From Phallus indusiatus (Eukaryota > Basidiomycota > Agaricomycetes > Phallales > Phallaceae): a stretch of DNA of 64,000 bases. A program made the translations under genes and the position numbers. The notes beneath the pieces are model-generated. The model was not told the DNA's origin. It did not search any database and worked only from the letters and a program-made list of their open reading frames with translations. Below, piece after piece: positions 21,013-33,239 of this stretch (position 1 is its first letter; every line of letters starts with the position of its first letter). Location: NCBI GenBank assembly GCA_027605045.1, contig JAQFWX010000047.1, positions 124,001 to 188,000 on the forward strand, in the 5' to 3' direction.

Positions 21013-22690
21013 AATCAGCCAGCTGTTCTTCCCATGTCACTGTGTTGAAATCCGATCCAGTACCCTGACGGTGTGAGCTCGTTTGACGACTTTTGTAAGA
21101 TACCAACTTCTCCCAGCTTGTCGTGTTGACTCTGCATCAATGCCTGCTGCCAAAAGGCTGTTGATATCAGAGATTTGGAGTCGGACAAATAACAGCAAGA
21201 GATTCAATATGGACATCCTAATTCAATCAATTCAGCTGACGCCACGATGAAAATTATAGAAAAATACGCACTGCAAATGATATTCCGCGTCTTACACGAG
21301 ACCAGCTTTCCTCAGCAGGACTACGTGCTTGCCGTTTAGCAGCCCTTTTGACATCTGAACAAACATGATGATGGGTATGGACCAGTAAACTCGCACCCAT
21401 TTTCGATTCCTTAATTGCACAATCATTCAGAAACCCTATAACAAGCAGACGGCAGTTAGATTTGAAACTTGGTCGGAACCTTTCGGACATAGTTGATTTC
21501 AAATAGACGCTTACCGTGCAAGTCCATGCTTGCGTCATGTCAAGCACTGAGCCAAAGATGATCATACGTCTCCCCTTTACCAACTCGCCTTTTGCGCAAT
21601 GGTTCTTGTTGCCACTTTGCAAACCAACAAAACAATGCCTTCCTTAGACGAAACAAGGCTCAAAAACACTGCGAATCCAAAGTCGGCTAGTCACCCAGAA
21701 ACCCCTTCTCCCGTATCTCCTGCACCCCTAACAGGCTCTAGATCACGCATTCCTCTTCTAACATATCCGCTCTATCCCGTCTTGCTTATCCGAAAAATCC
21801 AAGAAAGCAGGCGAAACAGCAGAGGCGTACAACTTTGTGTTCTCGACAACTAAGAATGACGGGTAAAGGTATGTTCAGTTTTTTGGTATACTTCCATCAA
21901 TGAGACTGATTCCTATTTCCAAAAATGCTCCAAGCGGCATCTTCCTCAGCGGCCCAACCACCGGTACCCACACCTTCTTCGCGAACTAGATCTCCTTATT
22001 CACCCTGCAGCTCCTGCATTCCCACATCTTCGCCGTCTACTCAGGCACCACCACCGATGGAGGCGATTCTCGCGGCGCACTGCGCCAATCATCCTGCTCT
22101 AGCAACACTAGAACATTCGCTTCAAGTTCACTGCATCCTTGTCGTCGTCGCTGTAGCTTCCAATCACACCTCTATGCCTCTCGTCACCTAATACAGCCCC
22201 CAATTCTTCTTGCCTAACTCCAATTAAAACCTCTTCGCAGGCCTGCTCCCGCCGACGCAACCCTCTCCGACCGCCTCAAACCTAACACCCACCTCAGAAT
22301 CACCACATTCATCCTTTCAACCGCCCGCATAATTTGCTCCTAGATTACGCTTGTGCAAAGTCCGTCTGTCCCTTGAGTACCTGAGTACTGGAGTCCTTGA
22401 CAGGTGACTGTTGAAACGTTGACTGGTGAGCGCTCTCGCCTAACGCTTAAGTGAGGTCTGGAATACCTACGTTCTCTTCCAGATTGCACGCTCCCTACAC
22501 CCAGATGACAAGTCGTCGCAGATACATTCCAATGTTACTTGTATTTCTACAGTTCATTCAAAGCCATTGTCATTTGAACTCGCGGTCCAAAAGTTTTGGC
22601 CCTGAAGCGGGTGGATTCAGCCGGCACCACTACAATGATTATTTAAGACCCGTATAAGCCCTCCCATTGTTTTATCTCTTTTCCGCTTCC
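21013..22690. other. No gene supported
   Basis: Pro/Ser/Thr-rich open stretches at 21599-22191 (plus) and a 120-codon frame at 21622-21254 (minus) occur here. Neither resembles a known family and splice removal breaks the frames, so none is annotated. Confidence 0.4.
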
Positions 22691-24297
22691 ATGTCTCAAC
22701 CTCAAACCAAGACATATTCAAGCTTCCTGGTAGTACCAGGAAAATCTATTCGAAGAGAATTTGAGAGAAGTTGCATTATTAACAAAGTCTATTTTCCCGA
22801 AACAGATGACAACGGTAGTGCCGATCGAGTCCAGCTGTTAATGACGGAGGATAACATGCCATCACCCATTCAAATCTGTGAACTCATACAGCATGAGGTA
22901 AGGTTCTCGTTTTAATGAATTACTGGTGCTCAAAGACTCTAAAAGGTTGTGTCCGTCGAACTGTCTCATAGTTTACCGGTGAAGCGGTTATTGACGTTCA
23001 AGATCGACGGGCTTTGGTATGTAACAACTAAATAGCCCTATACGAACAATTTGACCTAAATGGTATCAAAGGTCCTTGATGGTGTGCACAGAAGAGCAAT
23101 GTACCTTTGTCGTCCTTTTTGAGTTGTTCCGTATTTATTTTTCCTCGCCGTAGTGCCTACAGTTCAGATTAAGGAGATTCAATCTCCGTCGAGACTCAAT
23201 CTCAAGGACACGGGATCGCATGGATGTAAGCTTTATTTTCGCCCTGTTCTTCAAGGCTTAAATATCATTAGCTGGGCCCGACGCTTCCGTTACCAGGGAT
23301 AATTCGTCTTCAAAATCTCCCACGTCCCCTTCAGCGCGAACGGATGAATGTGAGAGCAAATCTCTCTCGCCGCGTTTTTCTAATATCATCATCCTTCTCA
23401 GTTGACTCAGTCGATGTTGACCCGGAGGAAAAATATCATTCAGAGGACTCAGACAAGTACGAATGTGAGTGCTTTCGTCTTGTCTTATATTGATCATGAT
23501 GTCGACATCACTTATAGCCGAGTCGGATACTCCAAGTACAGAGACAAGATCTTTGAGGTCAAATTCCCGCAAGAGAGGTTCTCCCGCGACGCATTTACAA
23601 AGCTCAAGTTCAAGGCATGTCTCGAGCACAAAGGGAAAATCTTTGAGGTCGATTTCTCGCAAGCGAGATTCCACCGCAAAGCAATTACGAAGTATGAAGC
23701 ATCCTGTGATAAAAATCGAACAAAGGTATGATCTTTCACTCTCAACATTACATGTACATCCGCCAAATTGTTTTTTTACAGTGACGATGATCGTTCCAGT
23801 CACCAAAAACGGTATGCCTCCTTGACGTTTTTGTATTCTCTTTCAACGATGATCTAGGAAACGTGTTTCACATACGGGGGATATGAAACCATCTATGTCG
23901 TACGTTAATTATTTTACTGGTTTATTTGAAGGTCATGAGATATCTGTCAGGAGCAAAAAAAATGAAGACGCGTACGGGGGATGAAGTCGTCTCGACATTC
24001 AAAGGAAAAGGGAAGATGCCAATGAAACCGACCCCTTCAGTCGATTTAAATGAAGTCCCGGTCTGGAATTTACTACCGCAAGCCGATCTAATTCAAACTG
24101 CTGATAGTGCCGAAGTGCTGTACATTGACATGATCATTGGTCAAGGTCCAGAGGTCCATCCGCGCTCTTACCTGGAAGTTCAGATCCTCGGTACCACATT
24201 AGATAACCTTATTATCCTAAATTCCCGAGAAAAGTTGGTATGTGGCAAATTCGGCGCACTCGTAAAACTGATTAACCGGCCCCTAGAAGAAGATTAA
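22691..24297 (+). CDS. Uncharacterised protein with internal repeats, partly modelled
   Basis: Start ATG at 22691; first exon 22691-22897, intron 22898-22945, then an exon encoding VVSVELSHSLPVKRLLTFKIDGLW and, after an intron near 23019-23071, a segment with TEEQCTFVVLFELFRIYF. The middle (23530-23720) has two imperfect copies of a ~100-bp unit, read in one frame as KSLRS-SRKR-S and in another as KIFEV-F-Q-RF. The last part (from about 23930 to the TAA at 24297) encodes VWNLLPQADLIQTADSAEVL and ends INRPLEED. The join in the middle could not be resolved. No known domain was recognised. It lies on the same strand as, and just upstream of, the Tnp2 gene and may belong to that element. Confidence 0.4.
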
Positions 24298-24953
24298 AAT
24301 GGACGTGCCAGCCTGTGTTCCTATTCCAGGTTAGTAGATCGCGATCGTTTGTTTTTTTAGGCAGATTATATTTCATTAGGCTTGAGAAAGGCTCTTTTGG
24401 GAATGCGCGGAGGAGGAAGAAGACTAATATTCATCCCTCAGCGATGGGCCAACGAACCAGAGCAATCAGTTATAACCTCAGATATTTTCCTCGGTGAGAT
24501 TTTTTGATGTCGGATATCACCAACCTTTCTTTCTGACATAATGCCCAGACTGTTTTGCCAAAGAGGTACATCACTCGGATGAATGAGATTGGAATATGCG
24601 ATAATTAAGAGAGACCATACCTTTATGATTTACATGCTTAAATAAATTCATGTTGTGATATGAAGAGATCTAGACTTAGGTCTACGCGGCATTCACCCGA
24701 TTAGTCAGCGAAGTTTAAATCTTGAAGAGCCTTTACGTCAAAAAAACATCTCTTGCCATGCTTTCGACGTCTTCGGTGTACGCATTGACAACGTATATTA
24801 TACATTAGCAATGTGGCATGGGACACGAATTCTGCCCCGGGCTCATCAGACCTTTAGGACCAAAGACACCCCAGCTGGCTCTTTGACGACCCTTTGTCTT
24901 TATCGTTCCAATCTAACAGCTCGAGTTGTACTTTATATCCACATATCCCGCAA
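24298..24953. other. Spacer upstream of the transposase
   Basis: No gene. I looked for CACTA/TAGTG-type terminal inverted repeats here and after 28980 and did not find a convincing pair. Confidence 0.45.
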
Positions 24954-27900
24954 TGAAGCTTTGCCTATGTTCTGAATGTCAGTTATTAGTCGATACTGAT
25001 CCAGAGACAGGAGAAAGGGTGCAAGGATTCTTCATCCCCCCAACGACATGGAGTCGACATCGTCAAAGAGACTCTCAAGAGAATCGCCAACCAAAGAAAC
25101 CCAGCGGTTCAAGTGATCTGATGAGTGGTGATGCGCATATTCACTTGCACCAGCATCAGGCTCAGAGTGGTATTCACTCCAGAAGCCTTGACACTCCCGT
25201 TTTATCGAATGACCCGGCAACATGTCAGGTCTCTGCTGAAAAACCTCACACCACGTCAATTCAGTCTCTTCAGGAAAAAGATCCGATTTCGGAGGATCTT
25301 TTACATTATAAAACGAATCTCTCAATCGCATTGTCGTCGTTCGAACCTCCTCGCTTTCTCGAATTGTTTCGCCACCCACAGTTGACCAGCCTTTCATATC
25401 TTCCTTAACAACCACATTTCCCATTAATCTGGGTCCGTGTACCCTGAAGAGGGGTCAACTGGAGAACGAATCGCTACTCCATTTTGAAGAATGGCTGTGC
25501 GAGATGTACCAAGCTGTCGACGCGTTGGAAGAATTGGGTTCATCTCGACCCTCTCTCCTTCCTCTTATTTTGGACGGTCTCAAAAAAATCGATAGCTATA
25601 AGGAGATTGCATGGAATTATCAACGGAAAAACCCTTCCACAAATCGGGCTACATTTGACGATAAGGGCCGTGGATTGACTATCTCAACTGGTGCGCGTTT
25701 AGTATGTTTCGTATAAAACAAACATTGCTAATTACCAAATATATAGCACGGTTCATGGACATAAAATTCCCTTCCACTCTCCCTCAAATAATTGCTTTCC
25801 AGTCTTTAATTCTCCCGGCGCTGCTACATACTTCTTGTCATGTCTCAAGGGATCGCTGCAATTTCTTCGTCAGGCTGCTGAGTAGCGTCATCAGGACAAC
25901 GCTTTCGCTGGCTGGGTACTCCCCTGCTAGAAGTGAAAGATTGTTAGCATCAATTCCATCGGACATCCGAACCGTTCAGTCAATTCTATGATTAAAGCCA
26001 GATCTTATAAAATATATCTGCTGCCCAAATTGCCGCGCCCTTTATTCTCACGACGAACACGGCCCACAAGCGTCCGGCCCTCAGTATTGTACCTTCAAGT
26101 CTGTTTCACAAGGCGTAGAATGTCACACGCCTTTGTACAAAAATCTATCAAAATCCTCGGGTGTACCGAGCAGTCCCCGGCTGGTATATCTTTACCAAGA
26201 TTTTAGTCAGTGGTTGGGGAAGCTGTTATGCCGACCGGGAATAGAAGGTACACTCAGGAGTCCGTTAATCAAACTCGGCGAAGGAGATCCACTATTTATA
26301 CGCTCAGTCTGGGACGGGACAGTCGTTCGTAACTTGATTGGTCCAGACGGTAAACGATTTTTTCGCGATCTCCCGGGGAAGCTACGACTTTTATTTGGTT
26401 TGGGGTACGATAATTTTAACCCGTTCCACAATAAACAAGCTGGGAAGAAAGTATCCGTTGGGGCAATTTTTTTATTCTTATACAATTTCCCGGAGAGCAT
26501 TCGTCTCAAAGTGGAAAATATCTGCATCGTCGGCGTCGTACATGGACCCACACAGCCGGAATTAACCGAATTGAACCACTACATGGATTTATTGATCACA
26601 CAATTTGAGATTTTTTTTGAAAAAGGTTTCTTTTACCCTGTAACTCCAGATTCCTCCGATGGTATCTTGGCTCAAGGCTGCTTGTTTCCTTTAATAATGG
26701 ATTTGCACGCTTTGAGACAAGTCACCGGAACTGGTTCACATCGATCGAAACACTTTTGCCTGTACTGCCTCCTTCCGCTTCAATGCATTCATAATACCAA
26801 TCCAACCGAGTGGCCCAAATGGTATACTCCTGCCGAACATCGACGTCTAGCAGACACGTGGCTTCATGCGCCAACTGAAGATTCTCGTCGAAGAATATTT
26901 CAGGAACATTATGTTCGTTATTCCCCACTTTTACGTTTATCATATTTCCAGGCAGATTTGATGTCATCCGTCGAGCCTATGCATGCCTTTCAGAATATTT
27001 CTCGAAACCTTGTCCGTAATACTTGGGGTATCGATCATCGGCACGCGTCGGGAGATGGACAATTTGTAGGAACACGTCCCAAGGGAAGCAGTTCGATTAC
27101 TCCAAAAGAAATTCTCAATGCATACAACGCTTTAAGCTCCAAAGACTATATAAAACTAAACAATGCGCGCACACCGGTGTTGTATCACATGTGCGAGATC
27201 CATAATTTGTACCGTGCGTCTACGGCTGCGGTACTTCGGAAATCACTGATCGAGTTCTATGTACGGCACTCAATTGTTATATCACTCATTTTTGCGTTTT
27301 TCATTTGGCATACAGGCAAATGCACCCGAAATGCTCAAAATGGATCTTCTGCGGGCGGAGACAACGGCGGGCTTAGACAATGAGTCAACCACTTATAAGC
27401 TGAGACAACGTCTGGCAAATGCTACGCCCGAGAAGCGCGAAGAACTTATTGCTTGGCTTAGCACGAAGAGTCTTCCAGACTTAAAGGCACTGTGTTTGGA
27501 AATGAATATTATTCCAGAGAAACGGCCGAGGAGAGTGTTAGCAGAGCTTTTAGTAGATCTAGTGAGTCCTACCATTTATTTTTCATCGGTCACCTGTGAA
27601 ACGATCTCTCAGCAATTACAAAATCCTTCTCCTCTCCCTTCCACACACCTCACTCGAGGTATGGCTGTGATTGGCAAAGATCTCGTCGAGGAATTAAATC
27701 AAGACATATCACGCATGGTACTGCCTTCTTGGATAGCGAATGGTCCGACCGAATTCGACAAATCTGAACATGGAAAACAATCAGCAGCTGAATGGCGTAC
27801 AACAGTTCTGGTTCGTTTGGTCATTACGTTACCACGAATCTGGGGACCACGCGGTGGCCGTCTTCTTCAAATGCTTGACAATTTCATGCATCTCACAAAT

Positions 27901-29000
27901 GCTATGGTGGTAGCCAGTACACGGGCTGTTCTTCCCAGCACGCCGAAGCAAATGGGGACTGCTGACCTTTATCGCAAAGAATACTTAGCTTATCTCCGCG
28001 GCCGCGTCGAGCTATACCGGACAGGCACCATTACCCCCACCGAACACCTCAGATACCATATAGCCGATAAACTAGATTCCATTGGCCCCCTTCATATACA
28101 AAGCGCAAATGTCTTCGAAAGGTTTAATGGCATGTTACAAGACATTCCCTCCAATATGCGCATGGGTGAGCTCGCTTAGGCTAGGACATGTTTATATATT
28201 GATACGCAGAGAATAGGTGACCTAGAAACTACTCTAATGACAAACTTTTGCACGTCGGCCAATTTGAGAGCACTCCTCAATCACCCTGACATCCCTGCCT
28301 CCCTTCACCCTCTTTGAGATTCTTTCAACGAAACGTTCGGAATTGAAGGCGGCGCCATGATTCAAGATGTTTTGCCCTATGAAGAAAGCCGTTTTTTTTA
28401 CCCTCATAAAGAAGATCTCCGTTCCACTCAGACTTCAACTCTGGATCCTGCTGTCGAGAAACTTGTCATAACATATTTAAACGCTAAATATCGAACCGAA
28501 GTATACTCTGTTGGGGTTGGGACATCCGATATATGGGCTATAGACAAAGCCCAATCTCGAGGAATATGGTACCATGGATCCAAAACGGGGGGGGGCAAAA
28601 AAAGGAAAAGGAAAGCCCAAAAGCAAGATTCCTCATCGCGATGGTCATATTCTAGTTAAAACACAAGGGCGATTACGTCCGGAGCCTTACGTTTTGGAAC
28701 AATTGTTCGCGATGGAATACGAGTCCCCTTCTTCAGACAGAAAACTAGGAACCTTTCTCATTGCAAGGTGTTATTTGCCGCTGAGCCATGAAGATTCCAT
28801 CCATGATTACTGGAGGAGATATTCAATTTCGGGAGGACGATTGTACTACGACAAATTGGACAAGCAACGGCGAGTTTTCATGCTAGACGACCTTGTGGGT
28901 CACTTCGCAGCAACGTCATTCGAAGCAGGGGATCTCCCAGGTATCAATCAATGCTGCGTACACGTTCTTCCTTTATTCTGGGTGAGGTTTTACCTTATCT
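24954..29000 (+). pseudogene. Tnp2-type CACTA/EnSpm transposase, decayed
   Basis: The start is ATG 24954 (MKLCLCSECQLLVDTDPETG), a Cys-rich N terminus typical of basidiomycete Tnp2 transposases. A first intron lies near 25685-25745. The catalytic region is 25745-27257: IRTVQSIL, CCPNCRALY, then NPFHNKQAGKKVSVGAIF, HYMDLLI, PLIMDLHALRQVTG and HFCLYCLLPL, then SVEPMHAFQN. After an intron near 27258-27314 the C-terminal half follows (HIADKLDSIGPLHIQ, FERFNGMLQ), then a tail ending QCCVHVLPLFW near 28980. Three lesions lie in otherwise continuous homology: in-frame TGA at 25989-25991, in-frame TGA at 28315-28317, and a frame change at the nine-G run 28587-28595. The copy is therefore probably inactive, unless the lesions are sequence errors. 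Family assignment is from recognised motif order. Confidence 0.85.
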
Positions 29001-29149
29001 CCTATAGTTACTTCTCATTTCGCCGTGTCTAGCATAAGATGTTTGACTGGCTTGACTATTTAAACAACCCAGATGAAGACAATAATTAATAGAGCCTGTT
29101 AATGACAGCAGTATATTTCGGAAGGCGATGGATACGTCGATAAAGAGGC

Positions 29150-29345
29150 ATACAGAGTACTACTAGTCCAGCGTAAATAGTCACGAGGTTGTGTATGGTA
29201 ACCGAATGGGTAAACGGCTAGATAAAATATAGAGTAAAAGTACTTGATGCCTGTAAATATGACAATGGTTCAGGCAATGGAAGCGTCCAGTGGAAACAAT
29301 AGTATCACGATCCCAGTGAGGAAAATGCCGCTATGCCGGCTTTGT
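29150..29345 (-). pseudogene. DUF6535 membrane-protein relic
   Basis: On the minus strand this reads GIFLTGIVILLFPLDASIA, a stop, then TIVIFTGIKYFYSIFYLAV. It aligns with GMFLTGIMILLFPLDAHIA and the next membrane helix of the DUF6535 gene at 40892-43770. The nucleotide match is plain (for example AATAGTATCA followed by GTGAGGAA). The TGA at 29270-29272 replaces a Trp codon. Only two membrane segments remain. Confidence 0.7.
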
Positions 29346-29994
29346 CCAGGTGTTTTCATTTTTCACCGCTATCACTGTGATTACTGCTGGCCAGGTAATA
29401 TTCAGCGTGGACTTTGTTGGATCAGTACCAACTTAATGAAAACGCAGCTGCAAGCTGGACATCTACGTACTTGAATGACCAGCATACACTGTTTTGTTCA
29501 CTTTATATCTCATATATAAACTACACCTTACATCGATCCCTTTATTTTGAACCACGAGAAGGAAGTTACTCACAATCAACGTAATCCGTTCTTAGTCCCA
29601 CTATTGAACGACAATTAAACCGTTATGGAGTCACTGAAATTCGCCATCTTATGAAGCGCTCAGCCGATGGCCAAATTTGAATTTGAAAAATTCCGACGCA
29701 ACTGGGCAGTAGCCGGATCCCAGCATCAATGGCTATTTGCTATCGGCTCGCACAATCTTCTCCTCCAACCTTCTGTATTCTTTTCGTTTAGCAAAGCCTC
29801 AATGCGCACGAGTCACCGGTCAGCACGTCACATATCATATATCATACATCTGTGTTGTATCACACCTGAAGGCCTGAAGGCCTGAGGCTTGGCTATGGCC
29901 GTGTGGCATGTGCGTGCGGTCTGCGTCATGCCCCTGGTTGAGCCACTTAGGATCTCCTTTGTCTCCACCAGCTCAACCTGTCGTTAATCTGAAC
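29346..29994. other. No gene recognised
   Basis: Degenerate sequence between the DUF6535 relic and the WD40 gene. A few more bases after 29346 may belong to the relic but are too decayed to translate. Confidence 0.45.
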
Positions 29995-31252
29995 ATGGTC
30001 GTTGGCAGTCTCAATTACCAGCTCAGTGCGATCTGCACTCCTCGAGGCCTTGACGGTCACACCATGCCTATAAACACCATATGTGTTAGTCCCACAGGGA
30101 GAATATTAGTATCAGGAGGTATGTCGTTCATAGCTTGTCACCAACATGCGGTATATCCGATGTGCAGGAAATGATGGACAAGCGATCTTCTGGTTCCTGG
30201 AGAGTGGTCAAGAATGTTTCAGACTGCTCACTCCCGATGGCACCGGTATCAGTCACATAGTTTGGTTTTGTCGCAACATCATGGAAGATATCTCGTATCT
30301 AGTAATGGGTTGCGTTAAAGGCAGCATATTTTACGCCACTTTCTCAAATAGTTCTGTGAGTAGCCTGGTGTATTCAAACTTATGACTTGTAGCACCATTT
30401 CATTGACATCTTTATCCGTTCAACAGAACGCAATTGCGATGCCTTTGAAAAGGCTGGCCTTGGCAACTTCTCCTGTCGCGTATATCTCTTATAATAGGAA
30501 ACCTCATTGTCTTGCTGCTGCTGCTGGTGAAGATGTACGAGTCTGGAATTTTCAAGACGACTGTAGGTCCTTAAATAGTTGGGACGTTTACTCCAATAAG
30601 ACTAAGATATCTATTATTAGGTAAATTCTCTACCAAATGGCTGTTTAGACACTCTAAAAAGGCTACGGCAATGGCGACTCACATGTCTCCTGACGGGCTT
30701 TACTTCTTCATTCCCTTTTCAGACACATGCGAAATGTTAGGTTGCCCAAGTATTTCGAAACGCTCATGGTTTAAACGTCCTCGTAGATTTAAACTCAATG
30801 CAACGGACGGTAATTTAGTCAAAGAATATAAGTTACGGAATAAAAGGTATATATAATCTGGACTATGAAAAATCATTATATATTGAATGCTCTCTTTTAG
30901 TACGAATAGCGCTTTATCTCCTGACGGGAAACATTTTATGATTAGTGTATGGTTCTCGGGAGTAGAGATCTACGAGACAAAGAACTTTTCCTTGATAATG
31001 AAGCTATCAATGCCAAATCAAACTGAAACGCGGAAGCAACTGGGGCATTGCTCCCTTGGTACACGTGTTTACAGTGGCAGTGACCTAGGCTCCGTATGGG
31101 TATGGAATTCTAAAGGTATATTAGTCCAGAAGTTGATTCATTCGCGTGGTGCGTTCCTGGATTTCTGTCCTATCTTGCTATTGCATATCCTTGCATATTC
31201 CAGAGAGCAAACATGTTCATGTGGTGACCGTAGGCTGTTCCGTATCTTATAA
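29995..31252 (+). CDS. WD40-repeat protein
   Basis: Start ATG 29995. Clear exons are 29995-30118, 30168-30355 and 30427 to about 30562, followed by two less certain exons and a last exon from about 30901 to the stop at 31252. WD-like blades can be read in order: NTICVSPTGRILVSGG / DGQAIFWFLESG, AYISYNRKPHCLAAAAGEDVR then VWNFQDD, HMSPDGLYFFIPF, NSALSPDGKHFMISVW, and a block with GSDLGSVWVWNSKG. WD40 propellers are protein-interaction scaffolds; no partner or enzyme domain is visible. The C terminus (CSCGDRRLFRIL) may be truncated. Some blades are irregular, so it could be a decaying copy. Confidence 0.7.
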
Positions 31253-32219
31253 CAAGGCAGATTCACAATGCCTTATAGGCTTGGGATGATTCGTCACATA
31301 GTTATATGGCGACAACCAGCTTTGATAATAACAAAAACCAAGCTCTTATAAAAATATGGATCAAAGATGTGGTCTGTGTCGTCCCGGAGTTGCTGTTCTT
31401 CTGTAAACTGACATGATTGTAGGAGGTTTCCAAATCTGCACTTTTGCTCGTGAAATGTCTGGTTTATCCACTAATTATTTTAGGCGTCTTATTTGTCGCA
31501 GTCCGACCGACTCTCTTATTAAAATACCAGGCCCCCAACATTGTCTTGGTCTTGCGCAGTCACGGGAATTCAGTTTTTATTCTACAAATTGCCGTATAGC
31601 CAAGTCACCGAATATGATTAGAAGTTAACCCCTATGGGTCGAGGAAGTACTTCTTACAAATGTAAGGCAGTGAAGCCATAAGTGCGATAACACAATTAAA
31701 ACCAGAGTCTCGCGTTGAATAACAAGCGACGTCGATGAGAAACGAAAGGACTTTTGGATTGAATGACCAAAGCAATAAGATATAAAATAAGTGTCGGAAC
31801 TGCGGCATCTATGTACATCGGCTTAATGTGAATTCCGCTTTTGTAAGATGGCGACGACGGGTCTTCAGAAGCTTCAGATCTCCGCACTCGTTCCTCTGCA
31901 GTCGTTTTCAACGACTTCCTTATCTTCTAATTGATTTTTTCGAATGATTTCTTTTGGATCTCAAATCCTATTCATCTCGGGCATTGTAATTTTCAGCAAA
32001 TTATCTCATAATTCGTATGTCAGAAGTGTTATAGAATATCTACGCTAATATTATCTCAAACTTTCTGAACATTGTTGAGCATTATGAAAAGATCAAAAGA
32101 CGTAAAAATATCTAAACCCACTTTAGGAGCTCCCCTCCCGTATTTCCTCACGGATTCTGGCGCTACCCATCCCGGTTCAAGTGTAGACTCGTGCCAGCAT
32201 TTCTAACCTTTTGCTAAGC
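31253..32219. other. No supported gene
   Basis: A minus-strand open stretch at 31911-31696 ends with a hydrophobic helix (TLILYLIALVIQ), but there is no start or family match. The last ~100 bp may be the promoter of the BTB-like copy. Confidence 0.4.
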
Positions 32220-33239
32220 ATGGCGCATAATCCACCCTTCCAAACTGTCTTGTTATACCATCCTATTTCTTTCCATACGAATGCAACCCTTCAGCTCATA
32301 TGTGAACAGTTAAGATTTCGTTTACGCACGACTTTCATTCAAACATATCTGACGCCCATTTACGACTCTATTTTGGCCACCCATAGGAGCAAATTTTTTC
32401 CCAACGACCAATATCGTCCCTTATCGTATTCCCCACGGAGATCTTGACATATTCCTCGCAGGTCTTAAATTTATCTATAATGAATTGTAAGTTGAATCTT
32501 TATCTTTCGCCTATACCCGCCTCAATTTATTATGTAACAGCAAAATTCCATCAATTTCTTCTCTGCCAACAATCAACGACTATTGTCCTGTGATTCGGAT
32601 GTTGATTAAATATGGTGGCGCTCAGTTACTCGCCATTATCCATGACGACATTCGTATTATCTTTCCTTTAGCGAAGCTTATTCGCAGTCTGAAGGAGGTC
32701 ATCTCCCCGGATGATATATTGACACTCCTCGAGTTTTCTCTCGGAGAGTCGGTTATACAGACATGACCACAGCTTGCCATTTTGACATCTCTTTTTGTCA
32801 TGTCGGGCTGAGAGATCAGCTCGATGTTTCTGAAAGGCGTGTTGTTAATTATGGTCATCGAAATATCCTTCGGACCCTTTCACGATTTTGCTTATACACC
32901 GTTCCTGTGCCGAAATGCATTCCGCATAAGAAGAGAGAAATCAAAAGAAAACCTCAATGCCAAAGTCCGGCAAAGCGTAGCAGGCGAGATTTGGTTTCAA
33001 ATCTCACAAATCAATGTATGCGCGAAGCTGAGCGGCAGATCAGCATTCTTTTGACGTGTTTGAAAACCGCTGAGAGCTCAAAAATGCCCAAGCCTTTTGA
33101 TCCTTTGGAACACCTTTTAGAGGAAACTCGTTGTATCAACCGCAAAACATGTAACAAGTGCTTTGAACAATACATCCATATCTTACTTGCCGAAGCCCGA
33201 GAATTCCTAGCGTCGCTACCTTCTTATTTCAAGCTTTAG
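32220..33239 (+). pseudogene. BTB/POZ-like paralogue, frameshifted
   Basis: Homologous along its length to the gene split by retrotransposons at 551-8061, but on the opposite strand and without an insertion. It starts MAHNPPFQTV at ATG 32220. The intron (about 32491-32540, GTAAGT...AACAG) is at the same codon position as in the other copy. Two frame changes break it: one between 32370 and 32425, and a two-base CT duplication in the TTTTCTCTCGG at about 32734-32743. The 3' part is open to the TAG at 33239 and ends SYFKL. The region SRRDLVSNLTNQCMREAE and the following Cys-x2-Cys are conserved between the copies. Divergence implies an older duplication. Confidence 0.65.

Noticed and set aside
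24298..29150. CACTA-type terminal inverted repeats of the Tnp2 element
   Set aside because: Words such as TACTACTAGTCC near 29159 and CTACTAGTAGCACG near 15237 were compared but do not form an inverted pair with a TSD.
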